A stretch of 64,000 nucleotides of DNA from the NCBI RefSeq assembly GCF_963678635.1, contig NC_087070.1, forward strand, positions 48,343,467 through 48,407,466, in the 5' to 3' direction. The notes below the pieces were generated by a model. That model saw only the letters and a list, made by a program, of their open reading frames with translations, searched no databases and was not told the DNA's origin. The stretch is from Symsagittifera roscoffensis (Eukaryota > Xenacoelomorpha > Acoela > Convolutidae). Position numbers and translations under genes: made by a program. Positions 54,291 through 64,000 of this stretch are shown piece by piece. The first letter of the stretch is position 1. The number at the start of each line of letters is the position of its first letter.

Positions 54291-56685
54291 CATTAATTAA
54301 TACTTTCTTATAGATTAAAAAAAAGATGAAGAGAATCAGTAAAATGTCTTTGTTTAAAAATTCTGTTCATAATTTTCAGCCTGAAAATATTGTTTTTAGA
54401 ACAGTTTATTTAATTAGATCTCTAGTCCTTCATTATGTAGTCGCATCGACACTTATTGCGAGAGCCTTAAGTCGATAGAGTTCTAGTGTGGAAAAAAATG
54501 TTGTAAAAAACTTATCTCGAAATTTTGGCCTTGGTTAACAGAAATTAAACTTTCACTTCTTTTTTGCTCCTCAAAGAATTCAACTGAAGAAGTTGCTTTG
54601 AAGGACCAGAAAAACTCCAATAAGTGACAGGTTTAAACAGTGTCTGAACGATGATCGCTTTTTTGACTGAGAACTATCATTATCTAGTCGAAAGAAAACA
54701 CAAAATTACGAAGAACGTAATTCAGTTTTTATTTAATCTAGGTTGGAAATGCAATTGTGTAGCAGTCCAATCTACACTGTCCCCAATCAATGCTTTAGGG
54801 AACGTCGCTATAGTGAAAAACCTGGTTTTTGATATTGCAGGTAGTTCAAGAATTGTACAAAAACCATATGCACAAAACCTTATTTTTTTAAGCATGCAAG
54901 GAAAAATACAAGGAGGAGAACTATGGAAGGGGGGCAACAAGCAGTCGAGAAGGTACAATTCACCAGTTTTTACTGCAAAGAAATCCCATAGAATACAAAA
55001 TGCAAATGATCTCGAGAACGATATGCTACAAAACTTTTCTTAAACGAATTTCATACCTTTGTTCACTTCAGTAATTGGTTTCAGTACATTTCAGTACTCT
55101 AAGTCCAAACCACTCGTGTTTTTTCATCTGCAGTTAAACATCCCATTTAGTTTCAATAGGCAATTTCAACGGGATTATTTAAATTCAGTCAAGCAAAGTA
55201 ATCCCCAAGATCGAAACTTCTTTCATCCGTGTCATCTGTCATCCTGTTCTTATTGCGCCTTTGTAATTGTCAAAAAATTTTGTATCGACCAAGGTCGTGC
55301 GGCTAATGGGCAGCTTTTGCCTAGTTTTCAGAAATCTGGACATACGCCGTCTACAGTGTCAAACACTTCACCAGCATCGTCTTGAGCTCCCTACTCAGGC
55401 TCTTTTTCCTCACCCCCCCCCCCCCCACCTCACTCAAACATGAACTTTATGGTCTAACGAGTGGTTTTACGAGGTTAATTATGAAGACCAAATATGTTTG
55501 GCATGGCCTAATTAGTCTGCATGTAAATTTTCATGAAAATCATACAAAGTGAACAGTAATTTCATATGTAAAAATTTGCAGGTGGGGGGGGGGGGGTTGC
55601 AGGTGGGGGAGGAAAAAGAGCACCTACTCATAGTATCCATGCATTTTGACTGGTTGGCGAAGTGCTATTGAGATGTAGCTCACTGGATTGACTCTTTCTC
55701 ACCTATTCCAAGTTGCCAAACATATTTCGAGGGGCTGATCATCTTTCTCGTGTCTCTTTTCAATCTTGACCAACGCCAAATGTTCCTTTTCTCAGGACCC
55801 GAAGTGGTTTAGCAAAAAAAATAAAGGTATGTTGAGCACTATTCCGCTCATATTTTCTTGGCCTTATCACAGTAAAGGCAGTTTCTCGCAATTTGCTTGT
55901 CATCACCTATGCTTTTTGCCTCAATGCGGTGTTCTTTTTCAAAGTTCAACTTCAACCCAAGTGTCAATGCAGCTTCCTTCCGTAGTCTTTGGAACCTAGT
56001 TAAACACGATTTTCAGCAATTTATTCAAAGTTTTTAACATGGAAACAAACTAAAATAGCTTAGAGATCTGATCCAGATAATTCATGTGCCGTTGAAGGAC
56101 TGTTGGGCCTTAAAAAGGCAGCGAGAGGCGAGCCCCTGTGTTCGTGAGAGACCCGTGGACAACTTTCCTAAAGCCTATACTACCAAAAACTATTACACCA
56201 CGGGTCCTCAAAATTAATCGGTTAATCTAAACTGATTTTATAACTTATCTAATCTATGTGTTTTTTGAGAACTTACAGTGTCCATTGGCTTGCTTTCATA
56301 GATGGCAATATAATTGCATGGCTTGCCTGGAAATTAATTGTTGAAAATTACTTAGTCAAATTTAGTGTGAAATGGCTGGAGTCCATATTATAAAACTAAA
56401 ATTAATACCTTGTGTTTGTCACAGTTCTGGGATAACCTGATCTTGTTAAGGCAAAAAACAAAAAAACAAAGAAAAAAACTCATTTGTCCTTGAAAACTTT
56501 CTTCAAACGAACAAGTCTAAGTCGAATTATAATAATATTTTAAATCTTGAGCATTTTCAATTGATAGCATTAAAATCTTCCAAAACTTTCAAAAAAACAT
56601 GAAAGCTTTCCATGAAATCTTTCCACGGGTTGCCATCGTTGGATCTTCTTTAAAATATATCGCTAAAACTTATAATAAAACCTCT
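54291..56685. other. Intergenic sequence with two unassigned open frames and a small inverted repeat
   Basis: Open frames at 54651-55043 and 55059-55385 (plus) have protein-like stretches but no family I recognise. At 55388-55632, CTCTTTTTCCTC plus a C-run is mirrored by a G-run plus GAGGAAAAAGAG, a short foldback. The rest shows nothing. Confidence 0.4.
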
Positions 56686-56897
56686 TGACTGACAGGTTAT
56701 TGCCGTCTGTATGTCATTTACCGTATATCACAAAAATGCTATTATTAACACGTTCTAGCTGTGAATGTGCCGATTTTGTGGAATGATTTTTACGAATACT
56801 TTGACTAAATTTTGCGATCAATGGCTTATTCGGAATGAATTCAATTCGTTTATATCTTTGACTTTTAGAGGAAGTTTTTTGAGTTGAGCGCGACTCA
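56686..56897 (+). repeat. 5' LTR of the BEL/Pao element
   Basis: Starts TGACTGACAG and ends near GCGCGACTCA. It aligns with 62343-62557 through TATATCACAAAA.TG, TTAACACGTT.TAG.TGTGA, TTTGCGATC/TTTCTGCGATTTC and TTTTTTGAGTTGAG. Boundaries are approximate to several bases. Confidence 0.7.
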
Positions 56898-56902
56898 ATT
56901 TT

Positions 56903-56921
56903 TGGTGCCACGACCCGGGAT
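56903..56921 (+). promoter_or_regulatory. Primer-binding site
   Basis: TGGTGCCACGACCCGGGAT directly after the 5' LTR. Its complement ends in CCA and contains AATCCCGGG, the look of a tRNA 3' end with its T-arm, as expected for minus-strand priming. Confidence 0.7.
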
Positions 56922-57699
56922 TTATTTTATGCTCGTGGGTCCTTTTCTCGTGTGCGGTCGTCCTTCTATATCCCGTGATCCTCCTACGAAGACCAACCTC
57001 AAAAGAAAAGTTGTAGGGTATCTCATTTCTTAATCCATTGGCCCAGTGGTTCAAAAGAATGTGGCTCGACGATCTTAATCAAACTGTTTGGGCAATTTCA
57101 GTGGCCATTGTACGAAATCCAGTTAAAACATGGGTGGTTGTGAATTGAAAGCAGCCATCTGGACGTGAGGTCGAAGAACTGCCACCGAAGTTTGACGACT
57201 AACGGGTGAACTAACTCAACAAAAACCATGTCAGACAGATCCAAACCTTTAGTTGTTTTTTGTTTGTCAATTTGAACTGACCAAAACCAGACCAAAATCA
57301 GTCCAAAAACGACCAAAACCGCAACAAAAATTCGAAAAAAAGATCAAATTTTTGAAAAAATTTAGAAAATTTACCAATGTTAGGCTGAAGTTTTCATTCT
57401 TTGGTTAATTTTGGCAAAAAAACTTAAAAAATTGAAACAAAACGTTAAAAATTTGCCACAGTGATAATATTAACGAAAAAAAGTATCGAAAAAATCGAAA
57501 TGGTATTCAAAAGTTCTCAAAATTAATCGTTGAGTACTTGAGTTTCTGTACAATTCTAATCTCTATAGACGCGGATCCTTATATCATGCAATTCGTAATT
57601 TGAAAAACCTTCATCACCGTGTTTTTCCTAGTAGTTGTTGGTACCTCAAGTCACAATTTGGTGGATCCTCACCCTTAAAAGGATGAAAAAGAAACCGGC

Positions 57700-58520
57700 A
57701 CAAAATATAAACTGACTAATAGAGGCTTGCCGTGAACGAACTGCTAAAAATCGTGTGCAAAAACGTAAGTTGTGCCGAGTTTCTTTTCTACATAATTGTA
57801 TAGTTAATAAGATATATGAGACGAAAGATATTTTAGAAAAAGAGTTGCTAGAATCCCATAGCTCTTTGAAAGAGGCAATGGAGACTCAGAAGCACAGTAT
57901 GAGAGTCGAGAGACTGTTAGAAAAAATTGGGTGTATTTGAAAAGTTGATCTCGAAGAAAGCAGGTTTGGGAAGCATAGCGAAAACTTGTCAAGATCCAAA
58001 CAAACTTTTATTTGGTTTTGGAGTGTAATTACACCTGATAATTTGTGTAAGCAATCAGGTTATCCAACAGGCCAGATGTTACCTTGATGAAAATATTGAA
58101 GCAAAATCCTAAAGGTTAAAAGTCCCCTCAAGAGCTCTGAAAACTGCGTCTCAACGATCTAGTCGTCTTCATAGTATGAGATCTGAGGCAAATTTAAGGT
58201 CTCTCGGTGAGAAACAAAAAAATCTTCCGCTGGCAAACAGAAGAAAGAAAGGCAAATTAAGGCATCTTTGAGACTGAGAGAATGGAACTGGAGAAGAGGA
58301 AAATGGATGCTGGAACAACAGGACAGCATTATCACATCAGTAGAGAACAAAGTTGACTTCAATTCAAAAAATTAGCTGAAGAGAACAGAAAAAAGCTAGC
58401 TGCCGCCAAAACAGCAAAAACTGAATTTCAAGAAACCTCGCCAAAACCAATGACGATACAAGCAAGCTTGAATTACCAGCTGTCAGTCAGTGATCAGGGG
58501 CAAAAGGCAAACGTACTGCT
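57700..58520 (+). pseudogene. Gag-like region of the BEL/Pao element
   Basis: Charged, coiled-coil-like fragments (KELLESHSSLKEAMETQKHS near 57840; Glu/Lys/Gln-rich text at 58200-58480) sit where gag is expected between primer site and polymerase. No zinc knuckle is readable. Assigned mainly by position. Confidence 0.4.
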
Positions 58521-59266
58521 GATTAAGTTGACAATACAGCAGCGGAGACTGAAATTAAACTCTGATGAATCCAAGCTTTAATGCTTTCCCTGCGATGATC
58601 AATTCAACAGTTCTAGTTGGTTCGGCTGCTTCAAGTTTTGCTGATATAGTTTGCTCTTTATCTCACGATAGCGTATCATTTTTCGCAATGCCAACAGCAG
58701 CCTCTGGCGTTTTATTCTTACTCAAAGCAGTTTGTCGGTAGTTTCTATTTTTACATTGTTTGGGCTGTCATATTTGCAAGTTGTTCGGCTGTCTTCCAAT
58801 CCGTACAGCTGTAATTATGCAGTTAATGATGTTTTTCCCAAAATACATCTTTCATTCGATCCGTCAATGAGCCTGAGAGCAGCTTCTGCTTCAAACTTCG
58901 CAATTAATTTGGATTCTTTTGCTTTACAAAAACATGAATAGCCGAACATTTCCTTAGCAAATTCCCTCAAGCACTCAATCGTCCTACTTTGGTTTTAACA
59001 ACCAACCTAGAATATCGAACAGGGTGCCTGCTGCTAGTCGATTTTTTTAGGATCTAACAATAGCAATTTCATTTAAAATGCCGGGCCGGTAAACATGAAC
59101 GCTTTTACACCCTTCACAAGCGGTGGCGCTTAATATTATACTGCACCTCAAACTTTGCCACGATATCTGCCTGGCTTCCAACAGCCTGCTCACAGCCTTT
59201 GAACAAGCACTAAAGTAAAGACGATTCTCTACGACTCGATTATCAGAAAACAATAACTGACGACCT
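58521..59266. other. Decayed internal region of the BEL/Pao element
   Basis: Expected to cover the end of gag and the protease, but neither can be read. Confidence 0.4.
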
Positions 59267-60110
59267 CAAAAAGGATTATGTCATTCAAGTTGAACCGCAT
59301 GATCCAAAAACGCCCCGTAACCGTGAGTGGTACTTACCGCACCACCCAGTCATCAATCCAAACAAATCCGGAAAAAACCGTAGAGTATTAAGCGAAGCGT
59401 CCAATTTCATGAGTTTTTGTTCAACAAATCGCTTCTTGTTGATCCAGACTCGTTGCAAAGCTTGCTGTATGTCCTTTTTCGTTTTCTTCAACATAATTTA
59501 ACTATATCCGCAGACATCGAGGGAATGTTTCTCCAAGTGGGAGTTCTTCCCGAAGACCAACCATCTTTGCGTTTTCAGTAGTTTCAAGACCCATCAACAG
59601 AAGTGGTAGAATATCAAAACACTCGTCATATATTTGAAGCACGTAACTCATCAACGTGCGCTAACTCGGCAATACAGCAGACAGCTAAGGATAATTTAAT
59701 TGTTTGATTTTATCAGTAAAATTGCTGAGATCTCAAGGAAGCTAAACCGGAAAATAAGAGAAATCGAAAATAAAAAGAATTATTTGTGAGTCCCGATAGC
59801 TCGTCGCATCTCCTAGTCCTGAAATGGGATCTTATAAAAAATACCCTGGTAATAAGTCGAGGTGTAAGTCGTGAGCTGCAGCGTGAGATTCCGCATCGAA
59901 CCAAACTCAGTTTTGTGCCATCAGTGTTTGACCCAATTGGCCTTGTTGCGCCATTTATGGCACAAGCCCGTCTCCTGTTCAAGGAAAAAAACGAAATTTG
60001 GCGCCTCAAAAGTCAAAATTGGGACAATCTTTTGCCTGTTGATATTAAACTCAAGTTTTGCAACGGCACTCAGGCCTATCAACTTGCTAGGAAAAGCGAC
60101 TAACATTCGC
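59267..60110 (+). pseudogene. BEL/Pao reverse transcriptase remnant
   Basis: EWYLPHHPVINPNKSGKNRRVL (near 59320) is the BEL/Pao YLPHH..V start of the reverse transcriptase domain, and ISADIEGMFLQVGVLPEDQP (near 59508) is the catalytic A-motif region. Beyond a frameshift, LVLKWDLIKNTLVI and KLSFVPSVFDPIGLVAPFM (59810-59960) are the connection region. The catalytic FADD-type motif is not readable. Confidence 0.85.
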
Positions 60111-60153
60111 GCTTACTGCAGTGCGCCTATAGATATCATAGAACTACACATGT

Positions 60154-60920
60154 TTGGCGACAGTTCTCTCGAAGTCTTTTGAGCGGTTAGGTTTCTTCAG
60201 AATCTCAGTAGACCGAGGTCAGTTTCTTTTCATAAAGGATTGTGTTGCTCAAACGAAAGCCTTATCTATATCCAAACTCGAACTGGATGCCGCCTTGTTG
60301 GCTACTTGGCTTAAAGAAGACATTCAAAAGGCCTCGAACATTCAGATAGCTCATAAATTCATGTGGTCTGACAGTAAAACTGTCTTACAGTGGCTCCACA
60401 CAGATGATAAGAAACCTGTCTTCGTAGCCAAAAGAGTTAGTGAGATCTTAGAATCAATAACCGTAGATGAGTGGTACCACGCACCAACCGCTGATAATCC
60501 CGCAGACACAGGTACACGTGGGATGGCAGCCAAAGCGCTTCGTGAAAACTGTTGGGTCAAGGGACCCATTTTCTTCAAACTTCTCTCTGGCCAATTTCAC
60601 CGTCTTTAGATGTTGTAAGTAAAACACACCTCAAAGAATCAGCTGCCGACTTTGTTGGAATCTTTCTACTTGTTAACAAATCAGATGCAAAAGCCGATAA
60701 ACCTACCAAAAAATGGGACAATTTTAGCTCTTTTCTTAAGCTCTTGAAAATAGCAGCACATGTTGCAAGGCTCATCCGTAGACACGCCCACTTCTGTTTG
60801 TCTGCTAGATGTGTAGCCGACTCTTCGGAGCTTGAATTAGCCGAGGAAAAACTCCTTCAGTTCTCCCTAATCGGTTTATCCCGGCAGAAATCAAACTGCT
60901 CGACAGCGACCAATCTGTAA
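60154..60920 (+). pseudogene. BEL/Pao RNase H remnant
   Basis: LSISKLELDAALLATWLKED, FMWSDSKTVLQWLH, FVAKRVSEILESI and NPADTGTRGM are the RNase H blocks with the acidic residues (E, D, D) still present. The end (FIWPIS..., then SFLKLLKIAAHVARLIRRH after a shift) is the linker to the integrase. Confidence 0.85.
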
Positions 60921-60949
60921 GGAAGTCTAGTCGAATTCCCCAACCATAA

Positions 60950-62130
60950 AACCAAATGGTGTTTTACGCTCAACTGGTCGCATTCGTTGCCTTGTTGAAA
61001 CCAGCTTTGAAGCAAAACATCCTCTGATACTAGATCGTTGTCACCATCTAGTTAAACTTTTCATTCGCTATCTTCATCTCAAGTATCATCATCAGCCGTT
61101 TGATTATAAGCGCGCAGTCATCCAATCTCGAGTCGCTGACTTGTAACTTAGATCAACCCTTCGTGAGGTCGAAAACAGTTGCGTTCCAATTGAAAGCGCA
61201 AAGCTAACGGCGTCAACTCCATGATGTCGGATCTCCCTCTAAAACGCTTAGGGTACCAAAAACCTGCCTTTTTTACTGAAGAGTTGAGCATTTTTGCCCG
61301 TTTTTTGTATCTTCCGTAGGAAATCAGAGAAGCGGCGTGGCTTTCTTTTTACTCGCATGACGACACGATTGGCCATATGAAGCTGTACGTTCTATGGATG
61401 ACAGTTCGTGCGTCATGGGTATTGAGAGGTTTATTGCCCGCCGAGGATATCTGTCTGTCATCTGGTCGGACAATGGCACAGACTTCGTGGGTGCCGAGAA
61501 GGAATTTATACAGTGCATTCGAACTTGGAATCAGCAGGCTCCCAGCCGCTTAGTACACAAAGTCATAAAGGAGAAATCCAATCCACTAAGTGCGACACAT
61601 CATGGTGGCTCGTGGGAGCGCCTGGTAAGGTCCTGCGAGCGTGCATTCTAATCGATACTAGGATACCGCAAACTAACGCCAGAACTACTCGAAACAACAT
61701 TGTGCTTTCTTTAGATGCGCAAACACTGACTCCGACAAACAGTGATTCTGATACTTTGGAAGCTATTACGCCTATCCACTTCCTGTTTGAGCAGTCAAGT
61801 GCGACATACCCTACACTGAGTTTTGAGAAAGAGATCCACCATAGAAAACGGTTTCTGCGTGTGCAGGCATATGCAAAAGCAGTTTGGTGACAATGGCTAG
61901 GTGAATATGCACCAAGTCTCAATAAGCGAGCCAAGTGGCACTCTTCTGCAGAACAGGAACTCAAGACAGGTGATTTAGTCCACCAAACCCCAAAAATATT
62001 ATCCTTTAGCCGGCATAAGAAAACTCAATTTCGGAAAAGACGGTATAATCCGATCCACCGTACTAAAAATTTTGAATACTGACATTAACATGCGCTAAAC
62101 TCGCGTCCATCCTCGCTTCTTTTGTGGGCG
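60950..62130 (+). pseudogene. BEL/Pao integrase remnant
   Basis: GVLRSTGRIRC and HPLILDRCHHLVKLFIRYLH (60958-61120) are the zinc-binding N terminus. GIERFIARRGYLSVIWSDNGTDFVGA and HHGGSWERLVRSCERAF (61422-61648) hold the second D and the E of the catalytic core. ITPIHFLFEQ (near 61765), EYAPSLNKRAKW and LKTGDLV (near 61900-61980) are the C-terminal part. Several frameshifts and a region around 61140-61390 that cannot be read. Confidence 0.85.
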
Positions 62131-62342
62131 GAGGATGTTGCGCGAGAATACAACAGCGAGTAAACTGTACTAAATTAGGACCAGTTGGCCAAGCGCTCTT
62201 GAAAAAATCCTGATTTTTGACCAGACCGGTTCGGCGCGGGTTTGAGTCCACCAAAAAAACCAATGTTTTTCTACCCAAATCAAATGTTTAATTAAGTAAA
62301 ACTTTAAAAAAAAAACGTTTAAAAAATGACCTTGTTTGACCT

Positions 62343-62557
62343 TGTCTGACAATCTATTCCCGTTTTAAGTGATTTACTTTATATCACAAAATGGCGGCTA
62401 GTGTTAACACGTTTTAGTTGTGACTTTGTCGATTTTGTTAAAATATTAAGACAATAATTATCACTAATTTCTGCGATTTCTGCCGTTTCCGGATTGAACT
62501 CACTTTCTTCATATCCTTGAATGCTTAAAAAAGTCTTTTGAGTTGAGGGCGGTCACA
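62343..62557 (+). repeat. 3' LTR of the BEL/Pao element
   Basis: Starts TGTCTGACAATC and ends near GGCGGTCACA. Counterpart of 56686-56897 with many substitutions. Confidence 0.7.
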
Positions 62558-62829
62558 GCTTCCTTTTTATCTCCAAAAACCTGTCACAGTTTACCCAAGT
62601 GGAGCTAGATCTGAAAACCTGAAATTCCGATTGCCCATTTAATCTTTCGTCAAAATGTATATTTTTTTCCTGTGTTAATGCTTATTTTTTGTTTTCTTAT
62701 TAAAAATTTTTTTTAAGAAGATAAAAAAAGATATTTTATTTTCCAGAAAATTGTTACTGGTAATACATTTTTCTTAAAATTAGATCAGATGATGAATAGT
62801 ATTTAGCAAGATCAGCAGAATTTTTTTTC
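62558..62829. other. Spacer, nothing identified
   Basis: AT-rich sequence between the LTR and the LINE fragment. Confidence 0.35.
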
Positions 62830-63569
62830 AAATGTGATTGACAAGTTTGCTTTTTCCATGACCGACATGTTTGCTAATTCCATTTATTAGGATGGCTGGA
62901 CAGTGCTGGTGACTGATAATGAGTGCATTTATGACTAGAAGACTTGTCTTGACGAGAAGAGTTGTCTTTTCGATCGAAAGTAGAGTTTTAATCGCACCCG
63001 CAAAATTTCTTATGATATTTTCTATTTCATCTTGAAATGTCAAAACTTGATCTTTAATTACTCCGGGTTTTTTCACTATGACATTTCTTTAAGTTTTTTT
63101 TGTCAAGGGCAATTGGGGCAATTTATATCATCTTTTCTACCATTTTTTGAACTGAAGACGAAACATTCTGTTTTTTCAGCATTAAGTTGAAGTAAGTGTC
63201 TCCGAAAGTTTTCTGAAGAAAAATTGCAATTTTTATCAAGATCTCGTGGCACAATTTCAAGGTTTTTGTCATCAGAGAAAAGAATTGTGTCACCTGCCTA
63301 TTGCACTACTTTTCATGTGTTAGTTAGTTGATGTCACGATCAGCGATGTACAGGTTGAAAAAGAGAGGTCTCATTACAGTGCCTTGTGGGACACCATGAA
63401 TTGAGATCCAGTTTGATTCAATGTTATCAGTTAAAGTTTTGTGAACTCAGTCGTTTTTGAAAGAATTTACCGAGTCTATACTAGGTTCAAAAAATATTTG
63501 TTTGAATTTTTGTTTTAAAAGGTCATGGTCAATTGAATTAATGCCTTCGACAGGCTTAATAATGAGCAA
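62830..63569 (-). pseudogene. Non-LTR retrotransposon (LINE) reverse transcriptase fragment
   Basis: On the minus strand, KPVEGINSIDHDLLKQKF matches the K.FD..DH..LL.KL motif of LINE reverse transcriptases. HGVPQGTVMRPLFFNLYI matches the GVPQGS.L.P.LFN.YIND motif, and a shifted LNAEKTECFVFS-like stretch follows near 63170. Stops and shifts are frequent and the FADD motif is only suggested. The fragment is cut by the gap at 63570. The family looks jockey- or CR1-like. Confidence 0.8.
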
Positions 63570-63769
63570 NNNNNNNNNNNNNNNNNNNNNNNNNNNNNNN
63601 NNNNNNNNNNNNNNNNNNNNNNNNNNNNNNNNNNNNNNNNNNNNNNNNNNNNNNNNNNNNNNNNNNNNNNNNNNNNNNNNNNNNNNNNNNNNNNNNNNNN
63701 NNNNNNNNNNNNNNNNNNNNNNNNNNNNNNNNNNNNNNNNNNNNNNNNNNNNNNNNNNNNNNNNNNNNN
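63570..63769. other. Assembly gap (200 N)
   Basis: Second 200-N run. It interrupts the LINE reverse transcriptase. Confidence 1.
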
Positions 63770-64000
63770 TGCCTGGAGGCATATTCCTAAATAGCAGTAC
63801 TGCTCATCGAGAAGGATATCCTGGATAGTAAAGAAAAGACAGCCAGCATCAGCTCAACAAAAAAATTAATTTAAGGGCTGACGTTGAATCATTAATTTAA
63901 AGAGGTCCTGATTGTCTTTTAGGTAAAATTTGAAAACACTTTACATAAAATATCAAACAGCTAACTTAAGGCATCTCATGTATGTTAGCAGGTATCAAGT
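63770..64000. other. Sequence after gap, nothing identified
   Basis: Too short to classify. It may be the continuation of the LINE (upstream part on the minus strand), but no motif is readable. Confidence 0.3.

Larger units (their letters stand above)
56686..62557 (+). mobile_element. Old BEL/Pao-type LTR retrotransposon
   Basis: About 5.9 kb between two diverged LTRs, with a tRNA primer-binding site after the first, then gag-like, reverse transcriptase, RNase H and integrase remnants in standard BEL/Pao order. Many stops and frameshifts, and LTRs that differ strongly by eye, indicate an ancient, dead copy. No target duplication was recognised. Confidence 0.85.

Overview
The window is eukaryotic, very probably invertebrate nuclear DNA. 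It is AT-rich, uses GT-AG introns, and is packed with mobile elements at different stages of decay. No bacterial gene organisation is present. The best-preserved object is a complete Polinton/Maverick virus-like element at 11324-30478 (19,155 bp). It has terminal inverted repeats (TIRs) beginning AGTAGTATAG and is flanked by a perfect 6-bp target-site duplication, CACTTG.

Polinton layout. The left half is read leftward: a protein-primed family B DNA polymerase (pPolB; one in-frame stop codon and one likely 673-bp intron) and a small protein ending in a nuclear-localisation-like PKKKRKL. The right half is a tightly packed rightward array. It starts with several small early-type proteins and continues with a two-helix membrane protein, the packaging ATPase, two conserved small Polinton proteins, a retrovirus-type integrase, the minor capsid (penton) protein, a basic core-like protein, the double jelly-roll major capsid protein and an adenain-like maturation protease. 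Together these cover replication (pPolB), integration (integrase), genome packaging (ATPase) and virion assembly and maturation (two capsid proteins, core protein, protease). Neighbouring genes often overlap by exactly 11 nt, and three E2F-like TTTCCCGC motifs at ~30-bp spacing lie upstream of pPolB.

Region by region. 1-2073 is a nearly identical second copy of the Polinton right end, finishing on the terminal base of the element against a 200-bp assembly gap (2074-2273). 2274-6893 is a tandem satellite with a ~112-bp dimeric unit. 6894-11317 is host-like sequence with a 479-bp hAT-type MITE (8-bp duplication) and a possible host exon. 30485-35160 holds three sets of diverged tandem repeats. 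38121-39087 is a large imperfect inverted repeat, next to a candidate two-exon host gene (39132-39911, minus strand). 41036-54290 contains a ruined older Polinton: integrase, minor capsid, core protein, major capsid and pPolB fragments can each be aligned by eye to the intact copy, and the region is broken up by tandem duplications and a palindromic MITE. 56686-62557 is an old BEL/Pao LTR retrotransposon with diverged LTRs, a primer-binding site, reverse transcriptase, RNase H and integrase remnants. 62830-63569 is a LINE reverse-transcriptase fragment running into a second 200-bp gap.

All homology calls come from reading motifs and from comparison inside the window; no database search was run.
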